A stretch of 64,000 nucleotides of DNA from an uncultured Prevotellaceae bacterium (GCA_902788605.1 CADAKX010000008.1:1-64000), one strand, 5' to 3'; shown: positions 42,569 to 52,901, counted from the stretch's first letter. The notes: generated from the letters alone by a model not told the origin. Program-made: numbers and translations.

Positions 42569-43801
42569 TTACCAACTCGACGTGGCACCGCCACCGCCAC
42601 TGCTGCCACCACTAAAACCGCCACCAAAGCTTCCGCCTCCAAAACCGCCTCCGTGGTGACTTCTGCCACCGCCGCCGTTCAGGATGCTACCTACCACATA
42701 GCCCGTGGCAAGTGCTGAACCGTTATTGATAAACGGGTTCTTGGTCAGTCGGCCGTTATAGTAGTGTTTCATGTTCCACCCATGACGACGTGCGGCAAAC
42801 ATGTAGATTCCCATCCAGACAAAAAGAAGGAAAAAGTAAATTGAGGGCAGGATGGCATCTTTGTCATCATCGCTATTTGTCTGACGCAACTCTGACATCA
42901 CGGGCAGCTCCTTGCCCTGCAGCAGATTGTATACAGACTCCACATAGTAAATCAGTCCGCTGTCGGGCATCTCTGCCTTCATGCTCGGTATGAGATAGCG
43001 TTCCTGCAGTCTGAAACATTCTGCATCTGTGAGGTCAGCCTCCAAAGAGCGTCCCGTATGCGAGCGGAACTTGTGGTCGTCGTAGGCCAGTACCATCACC
43101 AGTCCGCGATCATTCTTGCCTACCTTATATATATCAAAGATATCCTGTGCAAAGCGGAAGATGTCGCCATTCTCTACACGGCTGACAATGACCAACACCG
43201 ATTCAATGCCAAGCGAGTCGTCCAGTTGTTTCAGTTGTGCGTCAAGGCGTCTTACTGTCTCGTCTGACACGATGCCGTCGGGATTTGACACATAGCGTCG
43301 TCCATCAGTGAGGTGGGGCATGGGTATCGACTGTGCCGTCCAAACCTTGTCTTCCCTAGCCTGTGTCATCTGCTCCATGCTGGCAGGCACGCTATTCTCT
43401 TCGATGTTTACCAAAGCCTCTGTACATGCTCCCAGCAAGGAGATGACACCGGTGACGATGACAATCTTCCAAAAACCACGCCACCACATGTCGTCCTTCT
43501 TGGCCTGTTTCCATTCACGGATAATCTCGTTGGCCTCTCGGTCGTAGTCTATCTTGGCGACGTTGTATTTTATTTCATAGGTCTTGAGTCGGGCACCATG
43601 TTTCTTCTCTGATTTGTATTCTCTTTGCAGGGCCTTTACTTGCTGATTAAAACGGCTGGCACATCCGGCCAGTCTGGTACGTGTGCTGTTTAGTAAAAGC
43701 TGCGTGGCACCCTTGCCCTTTTTGTCGTTCAGTATGCCTACTGTGACAATAAGGCCAAAGATGGCGATATACATTTCAAAGATGGTCCAACTCGTTTCCA
43801 T
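42569..43801 (-). CDS. TPM domain membrane protein with Gly-rich tail
   Basis: A 410-residue protein with an N-terminal membrane helix, a coiled charged segment (about 25-105), a second helix (about 110-130) and a TPM domain (about 170-300; SNPDGIVSDETVRRLDAQL, IESVLVIVSRVEN, DRGLVMVLAYDDHKFRSHTGRSLE). A further helix (about 318-336) precedes a C-terminal tail of repeated GGG(F/S) units ending SSGGGGATSSW. TPM proteins have been linked to photosystem repair and membrane protein quality control; the bacterial role is unclear. It forms a pair with lemA. Confidence 0.88.
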   Translation of the reverse strand: METSWTIFEMYIAIFGLIVTVGILNDKKGKGATQLLLNSTRTRLAGCASRFNQQVKALQREYKSEKKHGARLKTYEIKYNVAKIDYDREANEIIREWKQAKKDDMWWRGFWKIVIVTGVISLLGACTEALVNIEENSVPASMEQMTQAREDKVWTAQSIPMPHLTDGRRYVSNPDGIVSDETVRRLDAQLKQLDDSLGIESVLVIVSRVENGDIFRFAQDIFDIYKVGKNDRGLVMVLAYDDHKFRSHTGRSLEADLTDAECFRLQERYLIPSMKAEMPDSGLIYYVESVYNLLQGKELPVMSELRQTNSDDDKDAILPSIYFFLLFVWMGIYMFAARRHGWNMKHYYNGRLTKNPFINNGSALATGYVVGSILNGGGGRSHHGGGFGGGSFGGGFSGGSSGGGGATSSW

Positions 43802-43807
43802 TGTCTG

Positions 43808-44554
43808 TTATTCTCTTCCGTTCCAGAATTCCCAAGATGCAAAAGCCTGCAGAAGCAGCATCTCCAATCCGTTTTTGACATTAGCGCCGCGTTCGGCTCC
43901 TTTCTTCATAAAGAGTGTCTCGTCTGGATTGTAAATCAGGTCATAGAGAATCGTATGCTCGTCCATTGCCTCATAGGGCAAGTTAGGACATTCCTCTGTC
44001 TTGGGGAACATGCCCAGTGGGGTGCAGTTCACGATGACATTATATTCTTTGATGACCTCTGGCGTGACATCCTCGTAGCAGATGGTCTCTGGCCGACGAT
44101 AGCGACTGACAAACACCGTTTCAAGTCCAAGAGACTTGAGTCCGTAGTCAATAGCCTTCGAAGCTCCGCCTGTGCCTAGTATCAGCGCTTTCTTATGACA
44201 CTCTTCCAGCATGGGCTCGATGCTCTGCGTAAAGCCGATGACATCAGAGTTGAAACCTTTCAACTTGATTTCATTGCCCACGTGGGTCACACGAATGACG
44301 TTGACTGCTCCGATGGCTCTTGCCTCGGGACTGATACTGTCCAGATACTCCATCACCTTCTGCTTATAGGGAATCGTCACATTGAGTCCCTTCAGTTCAG
44401 GGTTCGAGTCCAATACCTCTGCCAGATCGTCGATGGTGGGAATCTCGAAGTTCATATACTTTGCGTTGACACCTTCGTCGGCGAAACGCTGGTTGAAGTA
44501 GTTGATGGAGAATGAGTGGCCTAAAGGATAGCCAATGAGTCCATACTTGTCCAT
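43808..44554 (-). CDS. aroE: Shikimate dehydrogenase
   Basis: Reduces 3-dehydroshikimate to shikimate with NADPH. The 248-residue protein has the substrate motif IGYPLGHSFSINYFN, the catalytic lysine in VTIPYKQKVMEYL, the nucleotide loop GTGGASKAI and NCTPLGMFP. It lies between menG and the TPM gene with spacings of 12 and 6 bases. Confidence 0.95.
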   Translation of the reverse strand: MDKYGLIGYPLGHSFSINYFNQRFADEGVNAKYMNFEIPTIDDLAEVLDSNPELKGLNVTIPYKQKVMEYLDSISPEARAIGAVNVIRVTHVGNEIKLKGFNSDVIGFTQSIEPMLEECHKKALILGTGGASKAIDYGLKSLGLETVFVSRYRRPETICYEDVTPEVIKEYNVIVNCTPLGMFPKTEECPNLPYEAMDEHTILYDLIYNPDETLFMKKGAERGANVKNGLEMLLLQAFASWEFWNGRE

Positions 44555-44566
44555 AGTTTTTTTGTG

Positions 44567-45298
44567 TTATTTAGTTGCGAAATACATGGTGCAGATGCCA
44601 AAAGTCAACCGTCTGAAGGTAGCGTCCTTAAAGCCCGCCTGCTGCAGTATCTGTTGCATGCGCTCGCCTTGTGGAAAGGCCTCGATGGTCTTGGTTAGAT
44701 ACGAATAGGCGCTGGTGTCCTTGGAGATGAGACGTCCGTAGACAGGCAGCACCGTATGAGAGTAGATATGGAAGAGTTGTTTCATGGGGAAACTCACGGG
44801 AGTAGTCAGTTCGACGATACTCAGATGACCACCAGGTTTCAATACGCGACACATCTCGCTCAATCCCTTGTCAAGGTCGGCAAAGTTGCGTATACCAAAG
44901 GCTGCTGTGACGGCATCGAACGTATTGTCTTCGTAACTCAGATGCAAACAATCTTCCTTTTCGAATCTCACCACGCTGTCCAGCCCCATTTGCCTTACCT
45001 TCTGGCGCCCTATCTCCATCATCCCCTCGCTGATGTCGGCACCAATCAATGTTTTTGGGTGCAACATCTGGGCCGACAGAATGGCAAAATCACCCGTTCC
45101 CGTGGCGATGTCGAGCATCACCTTCGGAGCATGGGGAGCCAGTTGGCCAATAGCCTTCTTGCGCCATCCCTTGTCAATGTCCCATGAAAGACGGTGGTTC
45201 AGGGTGTCGTAGGTGGGAGCGATGTTATCAAACATCTGCTCCACCTGCTTCGCCTTTTCACCCTCATGATAGGGGTTAATCTCTTCCTGTTTATACAT
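44567..45298 (-). CDS. menG: Demethylmenaquinone methyltransferase
   Basis: SAM-dependent C-methylation completing menaquinone, the quinone of anaerobic Bacteroidales. The 243-residue protein shows UbiE/MenG motifs: [26 protein letters not shown], the SAM loop [25 protein letters not shown] and the C-terminal [11 protein letters not shown]. UbiE is the enterobacterial counterpart. Spacing to purC is 9 bases. Confidence 0.94.
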   Translation of the reverse strand: MYKQEEINPYHEGEKAKQVEQMFDNIAPTYDTLNHRLSWDIDKGWRKKAIGQLAPHAPKVMLDIATGTGDFAILSAQMLHPKTLIGADISEGMMEIGRQKVRQMGLDSVVRFEKEDCLHLSYEDNTFDAVTAAFGIRNFADLDKGLSEMCRVLKPGGHLSIVELTTPVSFPMKQLFHIYSHTVLPVYGRLISKDTSAYSYLTKTIEAFPQGERMQQILQQAGFKDATFRRLTFGICTMYFATK

Positions 45299-45307
45299 GT
45301 CTTGTTC

Positions 45308-46267
45308 TTATCCTCTTGACTTAAATGTCTTGAGCCATTCGCTAACGTTCTTCTCGATGCGCTGAGCGATATCCTCGTCGCAGGTTTCGCGCTCAAACTT
45401 CTCGCCTACGATGTGCTCGTACAGCTCGATGTAACGATCGCTTACGCTCTCGGCATACTCGTCGGTAATCTCGGGCATTGTCTGTCCGGGCTCGTTCATG
45501 AAGTCGTGCTCAATGAGCCACTGACGAACGAACTCCTTAGAGAGCTGGCGCTGGGGCTCACCCTTAGCAAGTTTCTCCTCGTAACCTTCAGCATAGAAGT
45601 AACGGCTAGAGTCGGGGGTGTGAATCTCGTCGATGAGGTAAACCTTACCGTCGCGCTTGCCAAATTCATACTTGGTGTCCACGAGAATCAGTCCGCGCTT
45701 GGCGGCAATCTCCTGTCCGCGAGCAAAGATCTTTCGAGTGTAGTCTTCCATGATAGCATAGTCCTCGGCAGAAACGATGCCCTGAGCGATAATCTCTTCC
45801 TTCGAGATGTTCATGTCGTGACCCTCATCGGCCTTGGTTGTCGGGGTGATGATAGGCTCGGGGAAACGCTCGTTCTCCTTCATGCCGTCGGGCAGTTTCA
45901 CACCGCACAGTTCGCGACAGCCGTTCTTATACTCGCGCCATGCTGAGCCAGTCAGGATAGATCGGATAATCATCTCAACACGGAAACCCTCGCACTTCAG
46001 ACCAACGGTTACCATGGGATCGGGAGTAGCCAACTTCCAGTTGGGGCAGATGTCAGTAGTGGCATCGAGGAACTTGGCTGCAATCTGGTTGAGCACCTGA
46101 CCCTTGAAGGGAATGCCCTTTGGCAGTACGACGTCGAATGCTGAGATACGGTCGGTGGCCACCATGACCATCAGATCGTCGTTGATGTTGTACACATCGC
46201 GTACCTTACCATGATACACGCTTTTCTGTCCTTCGAACTTAAAGTCCGTCTTTGTTAATGCTTTCAT
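45308..46267 (-). CDS. purC: SAICAR synthetase
   Basis: Joins CAIR and aspartate in purine synthesis. The 319-residue protein is of the longer eukaryote-like class, with [24 protein letters not shown], the ligase signature LVDTKYEFG and [17 protein letters not shown] at 46267 is chosen; it lies inside the last codons of phoH (29-base overlap in another frame), implying coupling. The frame extends 14 codons further upstream. Confidence 0.95.
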   Translation of the reverse strand: MKALTKTDFKFEGQKSVYHGKVRDVYNINDDLMVMVATDRISAFDVVLPKGIPFKGQVLNQIAAKFLDATTDICPNWKLATPDPMVTVGLKCEGFRVEMIIRSILTGSAWREYKNGCRELCGVKLPDGMKENERFPEPIITPTTKADEGHDMNISKEEIIAQGIVSAEDYAIMEDYTRKIFARGQEIAAKRGLILVDTKYEFGKRDGKVYLIDEIHTPDSSRYFYAEGYEEKLAKGEPQRQLSKEFVRQWLIEHDFMNEPGQTMPEITDEYAESVSDRYIELYEHIVGEKFERETCDEDIAQRIEKNVSEWLKTFKSRG

Positions 46268-47213
46268 TGTTATTTCGTTCTTTATCAAAAGTCTCGTATG
46301 CGTTGACAATGCGCGTCACCAGCTTGTGGCGGACGATGTCGCTTCTGTCCAGGTTGACCACGCCAATACCCTCTACATTATTTAATATGTGCAGCGCCTC
46401 AATGAGTCCGCTCTTCTGTGAATGGGGCAGGTCTATCTGTGTCATGTCACCCGTGATAATCATCTTGGTGTTCCATCCCATGCGGGTGAGGAACATGCGA
46501 ATCTGCGCAGGTGTCGTGTTTTGTGCCTCGTCGAGGATGACCACTGCGTCAGAGAGCGTGCGGCCGCGCATGAAGGCCAGTGGTGCTATCTGAATGACGT
46601 GCTTCTCCATCATATCCTGTAGTTTGACCTGAGGCAGCATGTCTTCTAGCGCATCATACAAGGGTTGCAGGTAGGGATCAATCTTGTCCTTCATGTCGCC
46701 AGGCAGGAATCCCAACTTCTCGCCTGCCTCTACAGCAGGACGGCTCAGGATAATCTTCTTGGCGGTCTTGTCCTTTAAGGCTCTTACAGCCAGCGCTATC
46801 GACAGGTAAGTCTTACCTGTGCCTGCAGGTCCCACGGCAAAAACCATGTCGTTCCGCTCGTAGGCTTCAATCAGGCGCTGCTGATTCTGTGTACGTGCCT
46901 TGATGGGGCGGCCGGACATCGAATAGACTACCACGTCGTTGGGTACATCATCCTTCGTGCGCTTGCCTTTCACAATATCCAGAATGTCCTCGTCTGTCAG
47001 TCCGTTAAACTTCAGAACGTGCTTTCGCATCTTCTCCGAACTCTCTTCGAAGGCTGCCATCTGTTCCTCGTCGCCCATGATTCGCATCACATTGTCGCGT
47101 GCCATGATGCGCAACTTGGGGTAGAGTGCGCGCAACATCTGCAGATGCGCATTGCCCACCCCATAAAACATCACTGGGTCTATATCTTCTAAAACAATAT
47201 GCTTCTCTATCAA
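46239..47213 (-). CDS. phoH: PhoH-like ATPase
   Basis: A 324-residue protein with an N-terminal KH-like region (about 10-110) and a PhoH ATPase domain: Walker [38 protein letters not shown], Walker [14 protein letters not shown] and [10 protein letters not shown]. PhoH and YbeZ-like proteins are linked to RNA metabolism and ribosome maturation. It is the first gene of the long leftward operon, with a -7 box at 47252-47259, and overlaps purC by 29 bases. Confidence 0.93.
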   Translation of the reverse strand: MIEKHIVLEDIDPVMFYGVGNAHLQMLRALYPKLRIMARDNVMRIMGDEEQMAAFEESSEKMRKHVLKFNGLTDEDILDIVKGKRTKDDVPNDVVVYSMSGRPIKARTQNQQRLIEAYERNDMVFAVGPAGTGKTYLSIALAVRALKDKTAKKIILSRPAVEAGEKLGFLPGDMKDKIDPYLQPLYDALEDMLPQVKLQDMMEKHVIQIAPLAFMRGRTLSDAVVILDEAQNTTPAQIRMFLTRMGWNTKMIITGDMTQIDLPHSQKSGLIEALHILNNVEGIGVVNLDRSDIVRHKLVTRIVNAYETFDKERNNNESINKDGL

Positions 47214-47251
47214 AATGCTATCTGAAAATATGAAAAATTCGAATTTGCCTG

Positions 47252-47259
47252 CAAAATTA
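47252..47259 (-). promoter_or_regulatory. Promoter -7 element of the phoH-pyrF operon
   Basis: TAATTTTG on the minus strand, 38 bases before the phoH start codon. Confidence 0.6.
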
Positions 47260-47301
47260 CAAAAAAGTTATGAATTACACTTATCTTTAGATAAAATTTT
47301 T

Positions 47302-47949
47302 CTAGTTGAAATAGGGGTTCATTCTAAATTCTTCGTGGAGTAGTGTCTTTGGACCGTGTCCGGGGTAGGCTACTGTTTCGCTGGGTAACTTGGCAATCTT
47401 TTCTTCTAAACTGTCCATCAACTCGCTCCAGGAGCCGCCAGGCAAGTCGGTACGGCCTACGCTCATGCGGAAAAGCGTGTCGCCGGTGAACAGGGTTTTC
47501 TCTTCTTTGCAATAGAATACAACACCGCCTTGGGAGTGCCCTGGGGTGTGGATGACTTTCAGTGAGTGTGTGCCGAAGGTGATGATCTCTCCGTCAGACA
47601 ATAGATGACCTACTGGGGGCGTCGTGCGATTGTACTCCAATCCCATGCCCATCATGTTGCATTGCTGTGCTATGTCAGCTATCAGTGGTGCGTCGTCGGC
47701 ATGTATCTCGGGTTTCAGTCCAAAGGCCTCGAAGATAGTGTCGTTGCCAAAATTGTGGTCGAAATGACCATGAGTGGCGAGTAGGTGAGTGGGACTTAAG
47801 TTGTTACTCTTAATGTAATTGATAATGGCATGACGTTCTTCTTCATAGAGTGCGCCACAATCAATGATGATGCAGTCGTTAGTGTCATCACTCACTACGT
47901 AACAATTCTCCTGCAGTGGGTTTACCTCGAAAGTCTTGATGTTTAGCAT
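47302..47949 (-). CDS. MBL-fold hydrolase, glyoxalase II-like
   Basis: The 215-residue protein has a complete di-metal site: THGHFDH, HTPGHSQGG, FTGDTLF and AYPGHGP. It resembles hydroxyacylglutathione hydrolase-like proteins that hydrolyse thioesters or related compounds, but lacks the C-terminal glutathione-binding domain of true glyoxalase II. Substrate unknown. It follows rsmG by 34 bases and is probably cotranscribed. Confidence 0.9.
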   Translation of the reverse strand: MLNIKTFEVNPLQENCYVVSDDTNDCIIIDCGALYEEERHAIINYIKSNNLSPTHLLATHGHFDHNFGNDTIFEAFGLKPEIHADDAPLIADIAQQCNMMGMGLEYNRTTPPVGHLLSDGEIITFGTHSLKVIHTPGHSQGGVVFYCKEEKTLFTGDTLFRMSVGRTDLPGGSWSELMDSLEEKIAKLPSETVAYPGHGPKTLLHEEFRMNPYFN

Positions 47950-47983
47950 TGTTCTCTATTTTTAGTCTTTTTGCAGGTTGTCT

Positions 47984-48604
47984 CTATACTGGAACATAGA
48001 TGACGTGTTTCTCCTTAAACCACTCTTCCTCGAAATAGGTGCTCAACTCCATGCTTTCCACGATGCGGCGGAAGGGCTGAGTCTCGGACTGTAGGTCACC
48101 GCCTTTCAGGCAAATAACACCATTGGGCATCGCATTGCGCTGCTCCTTGCTGATGTTCTTGCGCACAATCTTCAGAAGGTCGGGCAAGGGCATAACGGCG
48201 CGACTTACCACAAAGTCATATTTGTCTTTCTCGTCCTCGCCTCTCAGGTGCTCTGGGTGACAGTTCTTTAGGCCGATGGCATTGTTCACCTCCTGTGCTA
48301 CGCGAATCTTCTTGCCTGTGCCGTCAATCAATTTAAACTCACATTCTGGAAACATAATGGCCAGGGGCACGCCAGGAAATCCACCGCCAGTTCCAAAGTC
48401 CAGAATCTGTGTGCCAGACTTGAAGTTGATAAACTTGGCTATGGCAAGTGAGTGCAGCACATGATGCTCATAAAGGTTGTCGATGTCCTTGCGTGAGATG
48501 ACGTTAATCTTCTCATTCCAATCGTGATACAGTGCGTCGAGGGCTTCAAACTGTCTTTTCTGCTCCTCGGTCAGCGTGGGGAAATACTTTTCTATCAGTT
48601 TCAT
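47984..48604 (-). CDS. rsmG: 16S rRNA (guanine-N7) methyltransferase
   Basis: Methylates G527 (E. coli numbering) of 16S rRNA. The 206-residue protein shows the GidB/RsmG pattern: WNEKINVISRKDIDNLYEHHVLHSLAI, the SAM site ILDFGTGGGFPGVPLAI, KLIDGTGKKIR and DFVVSRAVMPL. The promoter box ends 4 bases before the ATG, giving a predicted leaderless transcript. Confidence 0.95.
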   Translation of the reverse strand: MKLIEKYFPTLTEEQKRQFEALDALYHDWNEKINVISRKDIDNLYEHHVLHSLAIAKFINFKSGTQILDFGTGGGFPGVPLAIMFPECEFKLIDGTGKKIRVAQEVNNAIGLKNCHPEHLRGEDEKDKYDFVVSRAVMPLPDLLKIVRKNISKEQRNAMPNGVICLKGGDLQSETQPFRRIVESMELSTYFEEEWFKEKHVIYVPV

Positions 48605-48608
48605 GCTG

Positions 48609-48616
48609 CAAAGGTA
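48609..48616 (-). promoter_or_regulatory. Promoter -7 element of rsmG (near-leaderless)
   Basis: TACCTTTG on the minus strand, separated from the rsmG ATG by GCTG on the plus strand, so initiation is predicted at or within the start codon. Confidence 0.65.
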
Positions 48617-48681
48617 ATGTAAATTGGTTGAAATACCAAATTTTTTAGGTAATTCCTATAATCCCCTTTTTTCCTGTAACA

Positions 48682-48713
48682 TTTGGCTATTAAAAAAGTT
48701 ATTAGTACCTTTG
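48682..48713 (+). promoter_or_regulatory. Promoter of the HAD-panB genes
   Basis: TTTG (48682-48685) and TACCTTTG (48706-48713), 20 bp apart. Confidence 0.75.
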
Positions 48714-48738
48714 CACCCGATTTTAAAGTGAATATGGA

Positions 48739-49392
48739 ATGAAGGAACTGAAAGCAGCTCTTTTTGATTTGGATGGGGTTGTGTTTGATACTGAGCCTCA
48801 ATACACTGTCTTTTGGGGCAGTCAGTGCAGGCTTTATCATCCGGAACGTCCCGGACTGGAGCATGAAATAAAAGGCTCTACGCTGGATCAGATTTACGAT
48901 AAATGGTGGAATGGCGAACTGGTGAAGGAACGTCCTGTGGTGACGCAGCGTTTGAACGAGTTTGAGGCACAGATGGATTATTCGTATATATCTGGTCTGG
49001 AAAACTTTATTGCAGATCTCCACCGCAATGGCGTGAAGACTGCTGTGGTAACTAGCAGTAACCTGCCCAAGATGGAGAGTGTGTATAAGGCTCGTCCGGA
49101 TTTTAAGCAACTTTTCGATGAGATTCTGACCAGTGAGGACTTCGCTGAGAGTAAGCCGTCACCAGACTGCTACCTGCGTGGCGCTGCTCGCTTTGGGGTA
49201 AAACCTGAGGAGTGTGTGGTGTTGGAGGATAGCTTCAACGGACTGAAAAGTGGTCGAGCCGCAGGCATGTTTGTGGTGGGATTGACAACAACGAATAAAG
49301 AAGAAGATATTAAATCGCTGTCTGATATTCAGATAGCTCATTATCAAAATATTAATTATAATAAGTTAAAGAGATTATGGCAGGATATCTAG
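48739..49392 (+). CDS. HAD superfamily phosphatase, beta-phosphoglucomutase-like
   Basis: A 217-residue haloacid dehalogenase-type hydrolase. Motif I is [12 protein letters not shown], motif II lies in AVVTSSN, the motif III lysine is in SKPSPDCYL and motif IV is [16 protein letters not shown]. The helical cap lies after motif I, as in beta-phosphoglucomutase and related sugar phosphatases. Substrate cannot be deduced. Its last 16 bases overlap panB in another frame. Confidence 0.9.
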   Translation: MKELKAALFDLDGVVFDTEPQYTVFWGSQCRLYHPERPGLEHEIKGSTLDQIYDKWWNGELVKERPVVTQRLNEFEAQMDYSYISGLENFIADLHRNGVKTAVVTSSNLPKMESVYKARPDFKQLFDEILTSEDFAESKPSPDCYLRGAARFGVKPEECVVLEDSFNGLKSGRAAGMFVVGLTTTNKEEDIKSLSDIQIAHYQNINYNKLKRLWQDI

Positions 49393-50198
49393 TGAGCGAT
49401 GAGCGCAAAGTGACCACCCACCGCTTTATTGAAATGAAGCAGAAAGGTGAGAAGATTTCAATGCTCACCTCCTATGATTTTACTACAGCAGGTATCGTAG
49501 ACCGTGCAGGTATTGATGGCATCCTTGTGGGAGATTCAGCTTCAAATGTGATGGCTGGTAACTCGACCACGTTACCCATCACCGTTGATCAGATGATTTA
49601 TCACGCCAGGGCCGTGACACGTGCGGTGAAACGTGCGCTTGTCGTGTGCGATATGCCCTTCGGCTCATATCAGACGGGTGTACATGATGGCGTGGTGAAC
49701 GCTATCCGTATTATGAAAGAAAGTGGTTGCGACGCTCTGAAGATGGAGGGCGGCATAGAGATTCTCGATACTGTCAAGGCAATTCTTGATGCAGGCATCC
49801 CCGTGATGGCTCATCTTGGCCTGACCCCACAGAGCATCAATAAGTTCGGAACCTATGCTGTGCGTGCTAAGGAAGAGCGCGAGGCTGCCAAATTACTGAG
49901 TGACGCCAAGGCATTGAACGAAGTTGGTTGTTTTGCTGTAACTCTGGAGAAAGTTCCCGCGAAGTTGGCCGAACAAGTGACAAAGGAGATAAGTGTGCCT
50001 ACCATTGGTATTGGTGCTGGTGGTGGTTGTGACGGACAGATCTTGGTCGTGGCTGATATGCTCGGCATGAATAAAGGATTCTCGCCCCGTTTCTTGCGTC
50101 GCTACGCTGATCTTAACACCGTGATGACCGATGCTATCGGTCAGTATGTAACGGATGTGAAAAGTGGTGACTTCCCTAACGAAAGTGAAAGCTATTAA
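49377..50198 (+). CDS. panB: Ketopantoate hydroxymethyltransferase
   Basis: Transfers a hydroxymethyl group from methylene-tetrahydrofolate to ketoisovalerate in pantothenate and coenzyme A synthesis. The 273-residue protein includes [32 protein letters not shown] with metal ligands, [29 protein letters not shown] and [16 protein letters not shown]. It overlaps the HAD gene by 16 bases and is followed after 3 bases by an MFS transporter. Confidence 0.96.
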   Translation: MAGYLVSDERKVTTHRFIEMKQKGEKISMLTSYDFTTAGIVDRAGIDGILVGDSASNVMAGNSTTLPITVDQMIYHARAVTRAVKRALVVCDMPFGSYQTGVHDGVVNAIRIMKESGCDALKMEGGIEILDTVKAILDAGIPVMAHLGLTPQSINKFGTYAVRAKEEREAAKLLSDAKALNEVGCFAVTLEKVPAKLAEQVTKEISVPTIGIGAGGGCDGQILVVADMLGMNKGFSPRFLRRYADLNTVMTDAIGQYVTDVKSGDFPNESESY

Positions 50199-50201
50199 TT
50201 A

Positions 50202-51410
50202 ATGAATACGCAGAACACAACGGTTCATATTCGTCTGTGGCATAGGGAATTCTGGCTGATGGCGATTGCAAATCTCTTGCTGTCTATGTCGGTGACAATG
50301 CTTATCCCTACTTTGCCTCTATGGATGACTCAGGCCTTACATTTCAGTACCGATGAGGTCGGTCTCCTGATGGGCGCATTTGCCGTGGGACTGTTTTTGC
50401 CGGGTGTGTTCTGTTCGTATTTAGTGCAGCAACGCCGAAGGAACCTGGTGTTCGTGTGGTGTGTGCTGTTGTTAGGAGTGTCAATGGTGCTCCCCATGCT
50501 GTCTCTATCTGTCCTCAATCAACCTTGGGTGATAGGAGTCTGGCGACTTGCTCAGGGAGCACTTTTTGGACTGGCTCAGATGGTGCTGACATCAACGCTG
50601 ATTATTGATACTTGTGAAAGTCATCAGCGAACAGAGGCTAACCATTCTGCTACGTGGTTTGGCAGGTTTGCCCTGTCGTTGGGACCGATGACAGGCTTGT
50701 TGCTTATTGCTTTGTCAAAGGCTCTTTGTCCATTGCATCTGGAGGGTGGATGCGAGAGTAATCTGCTCTTTATGAATGTTGTCTTTGTTTCTATGCTATG
50801 TTGTTTCGCAGCAGTAGTGTTGGTGCTGATGATTCATTTCCCATTCCGTATTCCAGAGGATGGGGTTCACCTGTTCAGTCTCGATAGGTTCTTCTTGACC
50901 TCAGGCACGCCTTTGTTCCTTAATCTGATGCTGGTAACGATACCCGTTGGCATGCTGATGTCAATGCGTGTTCCTGCCAATTCATATGGTATGGTGATGA
51001 TAGGCTTCTTTTTGGCTCTGCTAGCTCAGCGTTTTGTTTTTCGCAATGCAGAACTGAAAAGCGAGGTGGTCACGGGACTCATCATGATGTCGGCAGCGCT
51101 GGTCATCCTTTTGGCTTCTAGACTGTCGCCACTTACCACACCTTTGTTGGGCCTGGGCTTGGGGATTGTTGGAACTCGTTTCCTACTGTTCTTTGTCAAA
51201 CTGAGTCGCCATTGTCAGCGCGGAACTTCACAAAGCACGTTTATGCTGGGATGGGAGAGTGGTCTGGCATTGGGTGTAGGTATTGGCTATTACTGCTTTG
51301 CAGGTAATACGCAATTAATGCTGAGTGTAGCCTTAGGCTTTATTATAGTTGCTCTGGTGATGTATATGACATTTACGCACCAGTGGTTCGTGACGCATAA
51401 AAACCGATAA
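50202..51410 (+). CDS. Major facilitator superfamily transporter
   Basis: A 402-residue, 12-helix inner-membrane protein. GAFAVGLFLPGVF and LVQQRRRNLVFV occupy the helix 2-3 loop region, and RLAQGALFGLAQ the helix 4 region, as in MFS drug or metabolite exporters. The substrate is unknown. It starts 3 bases after panB and ends 23 bases before uxaC, so it could serve either pantothenate metabolites or hexuronates, with no decisive evidence. Confidence 0.88.
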   Translation: MNTQNTTVHIRLWHREFWLMAIANLLLSMSVTMLIPTLPLWMTQALHFSTDEVGLLMGAFAVGLFLPGVFCSYLVQQRRRNLVFVWCVLLLGVSMVLPMLSLSVLNQPWVIGVWRLAQGALFGLAQMVLTSTLIIDTCESHQRTEANHSATWFGRFALSLGPMTGLLLIALSKALCPLHLEGGCESNLLFMNVVFVSMLCCFAAVVLVLMIHFPFRIPEDGVHLFSLDRFFLTSGTPLFLNLMLVTIPVGMLMSMRVPANSYGMVMIGFFLALLAQRFVFRNAELKSEVVTGLIMMSAALVILLASRLSPLTTPLLGLGLGIVGTRFLLFFVKLSRHCQRGTSQSTFMLGWESGLALGVGIGYYCFAGNTQLMLSVALGFIIVALVMYMTFTHQWFVTHKNR

Positions 51411-51433
51411 CAATTAACTAAAAATTATGTGAT

Positions 51434-52840
51434 ATGAAACAATTTAACGACAAAAATTTTGTGCTAGAGACTGAGGTGGCTCAGGATCTCTATCACAATC
51501 ATGCGGCTAAGATGCCTATCATTGACTATCATTGTCATCTGATTCCTGAGATGGTGGCTAATGACCATCAGTTTAAAAGTATCACGGAATTGTGGCTTGG
51601 CGGCGATCATTATAAGTGGCGTGCCATGCGTACCAATGGCGTAGAAGAGAAGTACTGCACGGGCAAGGATACCACAGATTGGGAGAAGTTTGAGAAATGG
51701 GCGGAGACGGTGCCTTACTGTTTTCGTAACCCCCTGTATCACTGGACACATTTGGAACTGAAGACGGCTTTTGGCATAGATAAGTTGCTGAGTCCTCAGA
51801 CGGCTCGTGAGATTTATGACGAGTGTAATGAAAAATTGAAACAGCCTGAGTTTTCTGCTCGAGGTCTGATGAAACACTACAATGTGGAGTGTGTATGTAC
51901 TACCGACGATCCTGTTGATGACCTGCATAACCATATAGAATATGCACGTCATAAGGCCGCTGATGATCCCATGATGATTCCAGCATGGCGTCCAGACAAA
52001 GCCATGAATATTGAAAAGCCTGATTTTGCCAAGTATGTGGAACTGTTGGGCGAGGTGTCAGGCGTTAACATCGTGAAGTTTGCCGATATGGTGGATGCTT
52101 TGCAGAAGCGTCATGATTTCTTTGCTGAGAACGGTTGTAAATTGTCTGACCATGGCATAGAGGAATTCTATGATGAGGATTATACCGATTCTCAGATAGA
52201 GACGATATTCGAGAAGGCTATGCGTGGACAGCAGTTGTCAAAGTTGGAAGTTCGCCAGTTTAAGAACTGCTTCCTGACTCGTATGGCAGAGATGGATGCT
52301 GATGCCGACTGGACTCAGCAGTTCCATTATGGTGCCATTCGCGACAACAATACTCGCATGTTTAATGTGCTTGGGCCAGACACAGGCTTTGACTCTATTG
52401 GTGAGTTTAATACGGCCAAAGCTATGTCTAAGTTCATGAATAACCTCGAAATGGAGGGTAAACTTACGCGTACCATATTATATACGTTGAATCCCTGTGC
52501 TAACGAGGTTATTGCTACGATGCTGGGCAATTTCCAGGGCGGTGAGCCGGGCAAGATTCAGTTTGGCTCTGGCTGGTGGTTCAACGATCAGATGGATGGC
52601 ATGACCAAACAACTCAATGCTTTGTCTGTGCTGGGATTGCTGAGCCGCTTCGTAGGAATGCTTACTGATAGTCGCTCGTTCTTGAGTTATCCGCGTCACG
52701 AGTATTTCCGTCGTATCCTGTGTAATTTGTTAGGTAACGATGTTGAGAAGGGACTATTGCCTGACGACCGTGAAACGTTGGCCCGTATGGTTGAAGACAT
52801 TTCGTATAATAACGCGCGTCGTTATTTCCGTTTCTATTAA
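51434..52840 (+). CDS. uxaC: Glucuronate (uronate) isomerase
   Basis: Isomerises D-glucuronate to fructuronate and D-galacturonate to tagaturonate. The 468-residue amidohydrolase-fold enzyme has IDYHCHLIPEM metal ligands, GGDHYKWRAMR, WTHLELKTAFG, CTTDDPVDDL, PAWRPDKAMN and GIRDNN-type AIRDNNTRMF, with the final DSRSFLSYPRHEYFRR. It ends before a strong terminator. Other hexuronate genes are not nearby. Confidence 0.95.
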   Translation: MKQFNDKNFVLETEVAQDLYHNHAAKMPIIDYHCHLIPEMVANDHQFKSITELWLGGDHYKWRAMRTNGVEEKYCTGKDTTDWEKFEKWAETVPYCFRNPLYHWTHLELKTAFGIDKLLSPQTAREIYDECNEKLKQPEFSARGLMKHYNVECVCTTDDPVDDLHNHIEYARHKAADDPMMIPAWRPDKAMNIEKPDFAKYVELLGEVSGVNIVKFADMVDALQKRHDFFAENGCKLSDHGIEEFYDEDYTDSQIETIFEKAMRGQQLSKLEVRQFKNCFLTRMAEMDADADWTQQFHYGAIRDNNTRMFNVLGPDTGFDSIGEFNTAKAMSKFMNNLEMEGKLTRTILYTLNPCANEVIATMLGNFQGGEPGKIQFGSGWWFNDQMDGMTKQLNALSVLGLLSRFVGMLTDSRSFLSYPRHEYFRRILCNLLGNDVEKGLLPDDRETLARMVEDISYNNARRYFRFY

Positions 52841-52841
52841 G

Positions 52842-52881
52842 AAAATGAGGGAGTCGTAAAAAAAACTCCCTCATTTTTTTT
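52842..52881 (+). terminator. Terminator after uxaC
   Basis: AATGAGGGAGT (52844-52854) pairs with ACTCCCTCATT (52865-52875), followed by a T run. Confidence 0.88.
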
Positions 52882-52901
52882 CATATTTCGAATTTTTGAA
52901 G

